Below, piece after piece: positions 46,101-58,594 of a stretch of 64,000 nucleotides of DNA (within the stretch, counting starts at the first letter, position 1; each line of letters begins with the position of its first letter). The notes below the pieces were generated by a model. The model was not told the DNA's origin. It did not search any database and worked only from the letters and a program-made list of their open reading frames with translations. This DNA is from Entomortierella parvispora (taxonomy: Eukaryota > Mortierellomycota > Mortierellomycetes > Mortierellales > Mortierellaceae): the NCBI GenBank assembly GCA_963573315.1, contig OY752142.1:1736001-1800000 (forward strand). Reading direction: 5' to 3'. The translations under genes and the position numbers were made by a program.

Positions 46101-46750
46101 CAGCCTGCGCCTCCGCCTTGTAAGAGTACAATGCTTCCACGTCGACGTTCTCGGCATCTGAGGCTCTGATCTCGCGAACATCGGCCCATCCCTCGCGAAC
46201 CAGTGTATGAGCGATGTTCTCCTGGTTCAAGTAGATTGCACCATATTCGCGTCCAGTGTTAGGGACAGTGTAGTCAACGCGGAACATGACTTCCTTGCCA
46301 ACAAGAAGCTTGCGAAGGAAGTTGCGGGCAGCAAACGCAAAGGGCTGAGAGGTCGATCAAGAGTTTTAAGAAGACATGATGGAGGACAAAGGAGGCATAG
46401 TTAGTAGTGAATTCTAGCCAGTCAGGTCGCATATCAGGCTGTGGGTGCAAGCGCACCAAAGTCCAGTGTTGGGACCTTGGGAGAAGCAAGTCTCCTCGCG
46501 CGATCGTCCATCTGATCAGGTCCGATCAGATGAACAGCACATCGGGTGGGACGGACGAGTTCTGCACATGGTTTCGGGTAGATGCAACAAACGGTACCTC
46601 ATCAGCACGGTCCTTGTTGCCGAGCTTTGGTGCCTGAATGTAGTTGAGACCAAGAGTGCGGGTGGCAGGGGGGCCGCCGGCACGAGGACGGCCGCTGAGG
46701 ACGACCATGTCGGCGGACATGACAGATTTGACGGTAGCTTTTCCAGACAT
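43157..46750 (-). CDS. SND1: Tudor staphylococcal nuclease (SND1/p100)
   Basis: Tudor-SN is a conserved RNA-binding protein in RNA metabolism and stress granules. Ten exons (46750-46598, 46344-46069, 45959-45881, 45786-45623, 45539-45151, 45069-44797, 44712-44202, 44112-43765, 43685-43302, 43213-43157) join in phase to 877 aa, matching the usual 880-910. Four staphylococcal-nuclease-like repeats come first, each with signatures such as FAFAARNFLRKLLVGKEV, EYGAIYLN or RLRLSNIKAP. The Tudor domain follows at about 690-750 (VISAKFTEDNQWYRAKVIRN, then EVLYIDYGNSEVIP), inside a split fifth SN repeat that ends the protein. Every donor and acceptor is GT-AG. It shares direction with the DAHP synthase gene upstream. 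Confidence 0.95.
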
Positions 46751-47105
46751 TGCAAAAAGTAAGAGAGAGAGAGAGAGAGAGATGAAGAAGACGAAGAGAG
46801 GGACAAAGGAGGAGAGCAGGGATGAGAAGAGGATGAGGAAGGGCAGGCAAGACAAGGATGGGGATGGGGATGGGGATGAGGATGAGAAGGAAGAAGAAGA
46901 AGAAGAAGAACAAGAAAGAAGAGGAAGGAACGAACACACACACGACAGAGCAAGGCTGGCGGGTCGTGATGAAGCGCGCGCTGATTGGTCAATGGGCGTG
47001 GGCGAATCCTTTGCGTTCTGCTTTATGCCTTTGCTCGCTCTCTGCTGCTGCTGCTGCTGCAAAAATCACTACTGTAGCATTGCTTGCTCTAGCACTCTTG
47101 CTCTC
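46751..47105. other. SND1 promoter/leader region
   Basis: The 355 bp between SND1 and the DAHP synthase stop hold a GA run (46762-46784) and purine-rich sequence on the plus strand, i.e. C/T-rich on the SND1 coding strand. A CTG/TGC triplet run lies at about 47043-47060. No gene seen. Confidence 0.5.
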
Positions 47106-48985
47106 TCAGAGAGACATCACCCCACTGAACCCTCGCTTCTTCTCCTGGTACTTTGCAATCAGGAACGCCATGTCCAGCGCCTGCTCATAGTTCAGTCGTG
47201 GGTCACAGTGTGTCTCATAGCGCTCCAGGAGCTCAGCATCCAAAAGTTCCATCGACCCGCCTACACATTCAGTCACTCGGTCGCCTGTGAGCTCAAAGTG
47301 CACCCCTCCCAGGTGTGATCCATACTGAGTGTGGATCCGGATGGCCTGCGACAGCTCTCGAGTAATGTCCATCAAGTGTCTCGTCTTGACCCCCGAAACC
47401 GACTGCTTGGTGCTAAAATGTGTAGGGAGTTAAAGTCAGACCCTTTCACCATGGCACTCTTCGATCTCGGCAGTCCCTGGTCTATCAACACTTACTTTCC
47501 ATGCATAGGATCACAAGCCCAGACGACAATGTGTCCAGATTGCTGAACAGCTTTGATATGACTAGGGAGATGCTTGTCGACTTGATCCGCTCCATAGCGC
47601 GTGATCAGAGTCACTCTTCCTGGCTGCTTGTCTGCATCTACAACGTCCAGTAGAGCAACCAGCTCGTCTGGCTTCATGCTGGGGCCACATTTGATACCAA
47701 TAGGATTTTCAATTCCGCGAAAGTACTCTACATGGGCGCCGTCCAACTGGCGGGTCCTATCACCAATCCAAAGAAAGTGTGTTCCGACATTGTAATACTT
47801 TTGTCGAGTAGGATCAGTGGGATCGACCAAGAGTCTCGTCAGAGATTGCTCATAATCCAGCAGTAGCCCTTCATGAGACGCAAAGATATCAACAGTGCTC
47901 AAAGCATTGAGGATACCCGTCGACGAGGATGCGTTAGGGTCAGCACCAATCGTCTTCATAAAGTCCAGCGCGTCTGTCAGACGGTCAACAATGGTCTGGT
48001 ACTCTTGTCTAAGAGTAGATGACTTGACGTGATGGAGGTTCCAATTGGAAGGATGGTGGAGATCCGCAAATCCCTCTAAGGACAAAAGACGCCAGTAGTC
48101 ATCGGTCAGCTCGTGACATTGGGCAAGAGATCATGTTTCACGAAACTTACCAGCCAAAATCGAGCGAACATAGTTCAGTGTCGCTGCAGAGTGGAAATAG
48201 GCACTGGATCAAAGAAAAGTTGGTTAGTTTTGTAGATGGCAGACTTTTTTTTGATCCAAGCAGTGTCGTGGATCTTACCCCAGCAGTCGTTCGGGGTCAG
48301 GGTTGCGGTCGGCCGGATCGTATCCGTTCACGTTGTCACCGCGGTAGCTGAGGATCTCTTGACCTTTATGCATCTCTGTTGGTTTGGATCGAGGCTTTGC
48401 GTATTGGCCGGCCATGCGAGCAATCCTGACAACGGGCATGCGTGAACCCCAGATTAAAACAAGAGACATTTGCAACAGCACTTTGAGCTTGGCTTCAATC
48501 GGGCTCTACAGGCAATTCATGAAAGATGACTCTTTTTTCCGTTCAAAAAGGATGAAAAAAAAAAAAGCAGGGTGCGTGTGTGTGGAGCACAATCATCCAA
48601 TCTACCCGAGTCATGGTCACTCACCTGGGCGCAATAGTCAAACAGTTCGGCACAATCGCCTCCTTGAAGCAGAAAGGCCTTGCCCAGAGCGACATCGGCA
48701 AGCTGCTTTCGCAGACGGTGGATCTGTGATGTAGGGATAAAGGAAAGAGCGGTAAGCGGTTGGTCGGGGTGGACTGGATTACACTCTGAGGATGTGTTGG
48801 AGGAATAAACATACTTCGCCAGGGACAACCATGGGCGGCAGTCGGGCGAGCTTGTGCAGGACCCTGTCGAGATGGGCCTGGTCAGGATAGTCGACGTCCT
48901 GCAGGATAGGCTTTGTACGCCACGAATCGGGAGCCCATCCTTTGGCGACAGAGATGTCGGCGGGCAGCACCGGGGTGGAGGTCAT
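47106..48985 (-). CDS. Class II 3-deoxy-D-arabino-heptulosonate-7-phosphate (DAHP) synthase
   Basis: The enzyme joins phosphoenolpyruvate and erythrose 4-phosphate, the first step of the shikimate pathway. Six exons (48985-48815, 48723-48625, 48505-48279, 48203-48151, 48075-47496, 47412-47106) join in phase to 478 aa, the typical size of the class II (plant/bacterial-type) family. Diagnostic motifs are QGGDCAE, RMAGQYAKPRS, RGDNVNGY, GTHFLWIGDRTRQLDGAHVE, IGIKCGPSM, TLITRYGA, VVWACDPMHGNT and GGVHFELTG. The catalytic metal ligands (Cys of GGDC, His, Glu, Asp) appear present, judged by motif only. No long extension is seen, so cytosolic location is likely. It diverges from ATP16. Confidence 0.93.
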
Positions 48986-49092
48986 GATGGGAAAGGGGAA
49001 GGAGAGGAAGATGAAGGAATGGGGCTGGAGGAGGAGAAGGAGAAGAGGAGCAATGCAGTGATGCTCAGGCAAGCAAGAGATTGCTGTGATTG

Positions 49093-49125
<33 letters not shown>

Positions 49126-49384
49126 GTAGACCGACAGAGTCAAGAAAGAGCACGGACCACAAGGGCAGCAGACAGCGAGAGAGACAGAAAGTGAAAAAAA
49201 CACTGCCCGTGCGATCGCGATTTCTCCCACGACACGCCTCTCTTCTTGGACCCAGCCAGCGGATCCATCCGCGGGATGCGGCGGAGGACCCGCATTGGAT
49301 CAACATCATATCATCTCTTTCTCTCTTTCTCTCTCTCTCTTCTCTCCTCACTCCCTCCTCGACCCCAGAAAAACACAATCAACA
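48986..49384. promoter_or_regulatory. Divergent promoter, DAHP synthase and ATP synthase delta
   Basis: The 399-bp region contains a (TG)n run (49095-49122). The left half is purine-rich and the right half C/T-rich on the plus strand, so each gene sees a pyrimidine-rich leader. No gene is visible. Confidence 0.5.
49095..49122. repeat. (TG)n microsatellite
   Basis: A pure TG run of about 28 bp in the divergent promoter. Confidence 0.9.
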
Positions 49385-50746
49385 ATGTTTGCCCGTTCCA
49401 TCGCCCGCCCCCTCCGCATGGGTATGCTCATCCCTCCCTCCCTCCCTCTCTTTCTCCTTCTCTCCTCTCGCGAGGATCAGTCCAGGACCCCTGCAATGCA
49501 ATTCCATCATTTCATCATTTCATCACTACATTGACCCCGTTTCCATTCATGCATCATTCTGCTATACTTTCAATCTCGATCACTCTTGCCACCCCTGCCG
49601 CACCTCACCTCCCCTTAATACCATCACTTTGATCAGATTCTCTCTCTACACACGACATCAACATCTAATCCATTGATCGCATCCGACTCTCTCTTTTCTA
49701 GTTCGCACCTATGCCACCGAGGCTGCTGCCACCGGTCTCCGTTTGACCCTCGCCCTCCCTCACCAGGTAAAACTATAGAGAAAGCCGCTGGCGTGTTGAG
49801 AAAACACGCATCTCCTCACGAGGACAACCACGACACCATGGATAGCGTTCTGTTAAGCACCTACCCTGACCAAATTTCGTCTCTATTATAATATTAGACC
49901 ATTTACAAGGATGTCCCCGTGTCCCAGGTCAACATCTCGGCTGTTTCCGGTGATATGGGTATCCTCGCCAGCCACGTTCCCTCCATCGAGCAGCTTCGCC
50001 CTGGAGTTGTTGAGGTCATCGAGGGTGCTGCCACCAAGAAGTTCTTTGGTAATAAGAGCCTCCTCCTATCACGAAAACCTTGTACATCAGGATCAATGGA
50101 CCGACAGTGAAAAACATGGGAGACCGAGCGGGGGAAAGGTCGGTCAGGACAGGAGACTATCTGGATTGTTTTGCCGATACAGCTTACTTTACCTCGACAA
50201 TGGAATGCAATCGTGGATTTGTGTTTTCAGTGGCGTCCGTCCGTCCGCCCTAAATATTCGCCTTCTCCCATCGCGCATGCCAATTGAGCAAGAGGGTGAC
50301 ATGCCAAGGACATGGATCTAGTTCAGGCTCTATGCGAACTGACTGCCGTAGTTTTATTTCCTTGGTCGATAATGGCTGACTGATCTCGTGCTTTTTTGCC
50401 TTTTGCTCACGTTCATAGTCTCTGGAGGTTTCGCCACCATGAACCCCGACTCGACCCTCAACATCAACGCCGTTGAGGCTTTCCCCGTCGAGGAGTTCAG
50501 CGCTGAGGTAGGAACCTACTTGCTTCTTTGAAATGACTGATCCATGAAGACATCTAGAGAATTCTGTTATTCTAACTCTCTCTCTCTCTTTTTCTTCGAT
50601 CGTTTGTTGTCGTATAGGCTATCCGTCACAACTTGGCTGAGGCCCACCGTGCCGTCAACGCTGGTGCCACTGAGGAGGACAAGCTCTCTGCCAAGATTGA
50701 GGTCGAGGTTCTCGAGGCTCTCCAGACCGCCCTCAACACCAAGTAA
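49385..50746 (+). CDS. ATP16: ATP synthase F1 delta subunit, mitochondrial
   Basis: This central-stalk subunit of mitochondrial ATP synthase corresponds to bacterial epsilon. Five exons (49385-49421, 49702-49766, 49898-50048, 50419-50507, 50618-50746) join in phase to 156 aa. The first exon and a half encode a mitochondrial presequence (MFARSIARPLRMVRTYATEA). The mature part has LRLTLALPHQTIYKDVPVSQ, the conserved SGDMGILASHVPSIEQLRPG and VSGGFATMNPDSTLNINAVE, and the C-terminal helix ending ALNTK. Length is normal. Codon use in the exons is heavily C-ending, which suggests high expression. Confidence 0.95.
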
Positions 50747-51030
50747 ATTATATGATTTTCATTATTTTACCCCCATCTCTCCCCTCCAACCCTCCCGTTA
50801 GTGTCTCAAAAGTTCTCATTGTCTCGTAAAGATGATGCAGGACATAAAGTCATCTTCCCCCCCACTCCATCCCCCTCTTTCATACAAGTCTCATAACTTT
50901 CAAATATACAAGGGCGAATGCGTCCCACCACTGTTGAAAAACCAAAGAAAATGAGAAATACAAGTGATTTTTGATATTATTTTGGAAAGAAAGAAAAAAA
51001 AAAAAAGTCGACAAACAAATTTTTTAGATA
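50747..51030. other. Convergent 3' region
   Basis: Short stretch between the ATP synthase gene and the Rho GEF, with an A run near 50991-51007. No gene visible. Confidence 0.4.
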
Positions 51031-54000
51031 TTATGCAGCACGCGAGCTATCAGGCTCGTCTCTGAGTGGCAAGGAGCTCGAGGAGCCACTCTGGACCAGG
51101 ACCCCCGAGCCAATGTCGAGAATATCTTGCAAACTCTGGGGGCTGTCTGGGGAGGCCGAGCCGAGATCAAAATCCTCTCCAAAGTCCAGCGTGAGTCGAT
51201 TCATGGGCCGGTTCAGACCACTGGGGTGATGTGGGTAAGGACCATCCATGGGACTATAGTTTCCACTCTCATCCTCGTCATCGTCTCCAACGCCACCGTG
51301 GCCACCCGAGGCCAGAGACTGGCTCTTTTCCTCATCAGGCGTCATGGAATGGTGTGAATCGCCTTCCTCTTCCTCGATAATCGCCCCCGGTGCGTAGACA
51401 AGGGAATGCTCATCCTCGGCATCGACCCCCAATAGCCCCGCGATCTGTGATTCGCGACAGAGTTTGGCCACTGTTTGGTAGTCTCCCTCCTCGTCCGTCT
51501 AATAGATTCAAAGGAAAATAAATCAAGAGACGATCAGCAAACATGGACACTATGTATTGGTCCTTTTTGTGACCATTCCAAAACCACATCTCTTTCTTAC
51601 CATGACCACATGGATGGCTCCAGGTTGGTTGGCCACATGATACAAGCAGCGAATGTTATTGCCTGGAATGATTTGAACAAGATCGCCCTATTATATTCAA
51701 AGTGGTCAATCATTAGCAAACCTTCGTTTCTCAATCAAGAGACTTGCAATGACGATCATGGACAATAAAAAAAAAAAAAAAAGACACAAAATGAAAAGAG
51801 AAAACTTACAGTTTCAACGTGCCGAATCTCAATAAAAGAAGGATCAAAAGCAATAACGTAGGGCAGTGACAGGGCACAGAACGTTGGCACTCCCTCCCAG
51901 TGAATAATCCAGCCATTTCGAGCTCTGCGACCAGTCTTGTCGACATAGAACGAGAATTCTATGAGGGTTCATATAAATAAATGGTTGTGAAGGGTTAATC
52001 ATCTATACTCTCACAAGCTCCAAAATAACGAGCACTGGAATTTCTCTTTAGAAATCACAACGAGACTTTACCTTCGTAGCACAGAAGAAACGTAAAAGAG
52101 TCGCCTGTTCCAATGCGGTAAATCGCCAGTGGTTTCAGGTTCTCGTCCCTCTTGTGGACAAAGTCCAGGGTTGGATCGCTGAAATCTAGCAAGTCCTGGG
52201 TGTTCAGGTTGGAGAGATCAATCAACTCGAATCCCTTACTGCATCCAACGCAGAGGGTATTTCTCAAAAAGTGAAGTGAGTTGGTCTCGCGTGGGATATA
52301 AAAGTCCTAAAACAAATGACGGAAACAAGTCCTGGTTAACAAAAGCTCCTTTCTCTTGGATAAGCATGACAAAAAGAAGAAGAAAAAAAAGAATCAGGCG
52401 TACCTTGTAAAGCTTAAAGAGCTCAGTGTTGCCACCACGAAGCATGGTTCGAAGACTGTGCTTGTTCTTCTTGGATCCATCCTGCTCAATAGGCTCGAGG
52501 GTCTTGATGGTCGAATTAGAATCAAGGGCGTTGCTCGAGTTCTTGACAATGCCCACCAACGTTCGGTTCTGGCAGACACCCGTCTTGAAGAAGCTGACGG
52601 AGGATCCCAGCTTTTTGGCTTTCTTACTGGGCGAGTTGGGGTCATCTTGCTCCAATGCTTCAAGGCCATAGGCCAGCAATTGCTTGTCAGCCAAAACCAA
52701 CAAAATACGCTCGTCGTCCAATACATCCACTTGAGAAACGCGCTCCCGGGGAATGATCTTGACAAGCTGACCCTTGCCTCGGCCCACAAACACGCCTGCA
52801 TCTGTACCAATAACAAGTCGCCTTCCATTATCTAAAATGACAAATGATAAATAACCCCATCAACATATTAGAGACAGTTTCAAAGTGGAAATCCGCCGAT
52901 GCTCTTGCCGCGCTATAAATGACCTTGCATAAATCATAAGAGCACACCCACACGTCCACGTACCATAGGTTGCAGAGCAATTGACTTTGTTGCTCGCAGT
53001 GAAGAACCTCTCGGACATTGGAAGAAGCTTCCAAGCATCTGCCTTGTTTTTGAGTACCTGGATCTGGTTCTGGATCTTGTCCATCCAACTCTTCCTTCCA
53101 ACAGGGGTGGTGGCATACAATGTGAACGTGCCACCATATCGTCCAATGTGAGTAAAGACGATGGGGTATCCGGATTTGGAGTCGGAGGTGATCTTGGACA
53201 ATGGGTTGGACGTTGGCGTGATCTTTGATACCACATTACTGGCATGCGATCCCGATTTGTGGGGGATCAATGACGATGACCTCTTGGTCGATTTCATGAT
53301 AGGCTCCTCCGTGGTAGATAAGGTGAGAAGCTCCAGTGGAATAGGTCTTTTGTGCACCTTGTAACCCTCCATGCCCTTGCCCTTCTTTTCCTTGGTCAAC
53401 AACAACACATGGTCGAAAACAAATACATAAATGTCGGCATGTTCCGAGCTGGTGCCCTTTTTCTTCAGCGGCCCCTTCATGATCAATTGTCGGTCCTTTG
53501 CAAGTAGGTTGAGTTCCTAAATCAAGTAAAACACAGGGCGAATAGATGAGTTGATGCTATTTTCATCTCAATTCCTTGACACAGAAACGCCAATTCGGCA
53601 GTACATACCATTGGCTCTCCTTTCCATGTCAAACCCTTATTGATCTGGCGCAGGTTGAAAGCATTCTCGCATTTGCCAGATTCCAAATTGACTTTTTGCA
53701 AAAAATCCTTGATAATAGAAATGACGACAGGGATTGTCTTTTTGTCAGGGTTGTCTTCTGGGGTGCATTTGAGGATAGCCTCAAGCAGCAGAGGGTAACG
53801 ACCCAGACGAGTCGTTGGTTTGGTCAAGTAGCCGTTGAGTTCCAATTTCCGGGATTCCGGTCGTCGCTCCGTTTCCTGAAATGAAGGAAAAGAAGAGGAA
53901 TTCATCCGCCTGTTACTACTTTTGTTTGGCATAAATAAACACCATATCTACTGGGCAGCCAGATCAGAAACTTACATCGACAAACTTGCTAAAGTAGCTG

Positions 54001-57000
54001 TTTGTGTTCTTTTCGTGCTCAAACTCGTACTTTGCTTCGATCTGGTTTGCACCATAGAGGACAAAAGGCGAGAAATTGTACACATGGTCCATAAAGATGT
54101 CACCAATCTCGGGTACAACAGCGTACGCCTGCTGTCTCTTGAGCAAAGCCTCTCCCAGCTTCGAGTTGACATTGTATACATCCTTGATGTTGTAAAAGAC
54201 TCTGTCGATAAAAGACTCTCTTCTGGGCTCTGGCAAAATGTCTGTGGTCCGAATGGGCACAATCCATTTCTATAAAGATTAAAAAAAAAAAAAGAGAGAG
54301 AGAGAGTATCAATAAACCAGCCTCTTGCAATCGACATTTTCAAAAAAAAAAAAAAAGTAGCCAAAAAGTGATTTGACTTGCATCGTTCAGATATTTGAGA
54401 TCATTCACAAAGTCCTTCTCGGTGTATACAAGCTCATAGATAACCTCCTGCCGTTTCTTCTCCTCTGAAGATAGTGCATCCGAAATTTCCTTTGGCACAG
54501 AGGTAATCCATAGTCTCTGATCCTTCTTTTCTTTGGAAGACGACCGACTCAAAGCACGTTTCAAACCACCGTTTGGCGCCAAGTTCAACCGTGATTGCTG
54601 AGAAAAAAGAAAAAAAACAGGCGTAAAGGTACAAGAAAGGCAACTATTATTAGAACGAGTCCATAACACCAGAGGCTTTGTGTGACAACTTTACAACTTC
54701 CGTAAGCACTTGCCTGTTCCAATCGTCGCGGGCATGCAATACTGTAACAAAGTTTGTCTCGAGTACACGTTGGGGAATAGCAATCGGTCAAAAGAGTAAA
54801 GACTCCGTTCACAGAGTCGTTATCGTCCGTGGGCGCCTGCTTTTCCGCCGGATATGCAGGCCTGTAGTCAACAGATTCTATGGATCGGATTCGAGGTCCT
54901 CCTGTGATCATTTTGTTGCGGAACTGATAGAGCTCGTTCACGCTGTCGCGGAGCCTGTGATCGTAGGTCACGTCGTGGAACAACTTTTGGGCATCCAAGG
55001 CTCGTCCTAACAACAGTGCGAGATTTCTATCCGTTGTCTTGATGATGAATGCGATTTTGTCCTAGATATCATGCAGTAAAAACAAGACATTTTTAAATAC
55101 TTTTTTTGCAACCAGATGTAAAAACGCCTTTTTTTTTGTTTTAGTATCCTTTTCGACCTGAATCATGATTGCAAGGCTTACCACTGCATCACGTCCATCA
55201 AAGCAGTCCTTGTATTCAATAGAGTCCTTGATTCGCGGGGAAGTCGTAATGCGTTGAACAAAAGCATTGGCGACGCGCGAAAGTAGGGCTGGGTATACAA
55301 TTGGCGGCTTCTTAACTGAAGAAGGGCCTAGTGAACCAGCAGAAACGGAACCCATCACGTTGTGGCGAATAATCATGTCGTAGGGTGGAGGCGTATGGGA
55401 CGACATGGACATGGATCGTTCTCCTGTTCCTCTGCTGGCGTGGGAGGCGGGAAGCCTCACAAGTTCTGCACTTCGACGGGATGTTTCCGATTGCGATAGG
55501 TTTGTTGCCAGAAACACGGGTGGATTGGCTGTATCCAAGCCAAGCAACACAGATAACAAGAAGGAAAAAAGAAACGAAAATGGTCATTAACAGTGTCAAA
55601 CGGTCATTGAAGGCAGTAGCAATCACAAAAGGTCAAATCATACCTGTTCGAACCGACGGAGGATTAGATCCTTGACGAGCACGTCCAGGAGAAGGAGTGC
55701 GAGCGCGCATTGAGAATGGGTCTGTCCTGCCAGTGGGGAATCCCTGTGCAGATTGGATTGAGATTTGTGGGGCGCTTCCGTTGGGCGTGGCGGAGCGAGG
55801 AGCGGCTCCACTGTCAAAATCAGCATAGTAATCGGAAACAGAATGGCCAGAGTACGTGGACGATTTGGACGCTGACCGCTGTCGATTGGGTGAAAACGAG
55901 TCAAGACTCGGGTCAGGATCTCGACTGTACACACTGGGCACCGGGTACAACGACGGTTGACGGTTGGTGTAACCGGATTCAACACTTGCCGTAGAGTCCA
56001 GACTGATCCTGGCTCCATCCATACCCTCGCCGATTGAAGACTTTCTGTAGGGCGAATTTGGATAGTAGTAACCTTCGCCATTATGCTGCCGTGTTGGGGA
56101 GGGGCTGGGCGGGTCTGATAGTTTGTGGCGAATCACCTGACGGTTAGGAGCATTCATGTAGGCCGGCTGTTGTTGGTGCTGGTACTGTGGCGCTGCAGGA
56201 TTATGGGTGTAGGGTCCGACTGGATGCGAAGAGCCATTGTTGTATCGTGAAGCCACCGAAGTCTGTCGGTCCAGACCGGCCATGTCGCTGGCGCCATAGT
56301 ATGTCGGCTGCAGCTGAGTCGAAGTTGCGCGGCGGTGGTTCATTGCCCCGGATCCATTCAGCACGCCGGCGTCGTTCCAGGAGGACGGCGGTGGCCTATT
56401 GCTGGGATGTTGAGAGGGTCCATGCTCCCATCCAGATAGCGACTGTGTCGAGTATCGAGCAGGCTGCTGCTGTGGTTGCTGCTGGTGCTGTTGTTGTTGC
56501 AGTGGGGGAGCAGAGGAAGGAGGAGCCCTGTACGGCCGAGGAACGCCCATGCCCAGGCTCTGGGCTGTAGCAGTCTGTGCCATCCCGTCCTGACGCCCGT
56601 TGAACAAAGGTGGGGTCTGTCGTACAGGTGTCCGCGGATAGTCGGCAGGATATCCCTGTCCCGGATTCGTATTCATGGGCCGGATGGGCGGTGACCCATA
56701 CTGGCCATATGCAGATGGCGGGCCTGGCGGACGAGAAAGCGATCCAGCAGGGCGCATGGGTCCTCCCAGTGCTGGTCCCGATGGTCGCGGATTCCCGCCC
56801 GAGGAATACCGTGGGCTGCTGGCAGAGGTAGAGTAAGGGTCCATGACGGGCGACGGTGCGCCTCCCTGCTGCATCTGTCCTTGCAAAAGGGGCGACGTGA
56901 TCGTGGGTGGTCTGGATGGCGGCGGCAGGGTGCTGTTGCGGGACGAAGGCGGTGGGCCATTGGCGAATCCTCTAGAGCCAGCAGGGCCATTCAAAGGTGA

Positions 57001-57100
57001 TCCTTGTTTCTGCAGTTGCAGTTGCTGCTGCTGCTGTTGTTGTTGTTGCTGCTGCTGCTGCTGTGGAGGGGGGAGAACATAACCGAGGTGGGATTGGGCA

Positions 57101-57138
<38 letters not shown>

Positions 57139-57381
57139 TTGCTGACTAGAGGCGAGCGTTTGAGATCGCATGGGCTGGGAGACAAAGGGACCCTGGAGCG
57201 GCGATAGACCGCCGGGGCTGGGCAGCGTCGAGGCAGGTCGGTGGCGCGAGACGTATTGCGCGCTGGTGTAGCCATGGTTGGCGTTTGTGGTGACGCCGGG
57301 CGGAAAGGCCGCGGTGGCATTGGCAGCGACGGGCGATGAGGTCAAGACGTGGTCGGGCTGGGTCGCCTGGTTGTCGGCCAT
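51031..57381 (-). CDS. Rho1 guanine-nucleotide exchange factor, ROM1/ROM2 type (DEP-DH-PH-CNH)
   Basis: The ROM group activates Rho1 in the cell-wall integrity pathway. Twelve exons (57381-55644, 55528-55182, 55061-54714, 54597-54382, 54269-53976, 53875-53609, 53516-52964, 52831-52404, 52306-52072, 51958-51810, 51687-51601, 51498-51031) join in phase to 1709 aa. The first 580 residues are Pro/Gln/Ser-rich with polyQ runs. A DEP-like region lies near 640-740, the DH domain near 860-1050 (KRQEVIYELVYTEKDFVNDL, ITKPTTRL-type YLTKPTTRLGRYPLLLE), a PH domain near 1075-1240 and a CNH domain near 1255-1570. Introns 3 and 4 have GC donors (CAG|GCAAGT and GAT|GCAAGT) and AG acceptors; nearby GT alternatives break the frame. 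The C-terminal tail is acidic and Ser-rich. Confidence 0.92.
57003..57151 (-). repeat. CAG/CAA triplet tracts encoding polyQ
   Basis: Two CTG/TTG runs on the plus strand (about 57018-57062 and 57110-57143) encode Gln runs near the N-terminus of the Rho GEF. Confidence 0.85.
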
Positions 57382-58594
57382 GGTCGTCCGCTGGGAGAGT
57401 GGGTTGTGTTTCCTTGAGAGCGAGGAAGGAGATGGACGATGGAGAAGGAGGAGAGCGGGAAAGGGAACAACAAGAAGGAGAAGAAGAAGAAGAAGAAAAG
57501 GTAGGTAGATAGAGAGAAAAGAGAGAGGAGAGAGTATTAATAATAACGACGACGACGATGATGATAATAATGATGGAGGAAGGAAGGAAGGAAGGAATTA
57601 AATTAGATGGATTATTGGAAGGTCATGCTGGCGGGAAAAGGAAAAGGAAATGGAAATGGAAATGGATGAGGGTGAGGAAGAGGAGGAAGAGGAGGAGGAG
57701 GGATGGAAAGGAGGGTGAGAGAGAGAAAGAAAAGAAGTAAAGATGAAGATGAAGATGATGAGGATGAAGATGATGATGATGATGAGCAAGAGGGGTGTGA
57801 GGAAGAGAGAGGAAGAGAGAAAGAAGAAGAAGGGAGGAGGGAATACAAATAATAATAATAATAAAAAAAGAGAAAAGAGAAAAAAAAAGAGGTGGCAAAA
57901 AAGAGTGGAGGAAAGAAGGAAGAAGGAACAGAGACGCGGAAGCAAGCAAGGAAGGAAGGACGTGAGAGAGTGCGACAAGAGACGAGAGAGAAGAGAGAGA
58001 AGAGAGAAAAGATAACAATGCGAGAAGAAAAGAGCAAAGGGGGGATGGGGCAATGTGGGTATGAGAGAGAGAGAGAAGGGAACACGAACGGTGCGTGCGG
58101 CCCTTTTCTTGTTCTCTCGTCGTGTTGCTCTGCTCTGCTCTGCTGTCTTTTTGGTCTCTGTGGCCGGGTCTTGTCCTCTTCTGTCTGTCTGTATCTGTCT
58201 GTCTGCTCTGTGCGTTCGTCCATGATGTGCGTTCTGCGCTTCTGTGTGTGCTGTCCAGTGCAAACGACTACACGACCTTTTTTTTATTTTTTTATTTTCT
58301 TTCTTTCCTGGCCATATCCCTAGCCTTTTTCTCCTTCTCCTTCTCCCCCTCTTGTCTCCTCTTCCTCCTCTTGTCCCCGCTTTGCCCACACCTGCCCACA
58401 CCTGCCCATCCATTTGCGCGTTCTGCTGCTCCTTTTGCTGCCTGCCTTTGCGAGTTGGTTCGTGATTGGCTGTGCGGACGACGCGTCTTTTTTTTTTTTT
58501 TTTTTTCCTCCCTCTCCCCCACCTAAAAGTGACGTCAATGTCTCTCTCTTTCTTTTTTCATTCTCTCCCTTTCATTCTCTCCAAACAACACGAC
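57382..58594. promoter_or_regulatory. Divergent promoter region, Rho GEF and NuiA-like gene
   Basis: No gene is visible in 1.2 kb. The left part (57410-58060) is strongly purine-rich on the plus strand, with GATGAT/GAAGAA-type repeats and GA tracts; the right part (58090-58590) switches to pyrimidine-rich, with a T run at 58487-58506. The strand switch near 58070 suggests two leaders pointing outward. Confidence 0.5.

Noticed and set aside
57598-58413. Long minus-strand frame in the purine-rich leader
   Set aside because: Simple-sequence product with Ser/Leu/Phe runs, open in several frames, in the leader of the Rho GEF.
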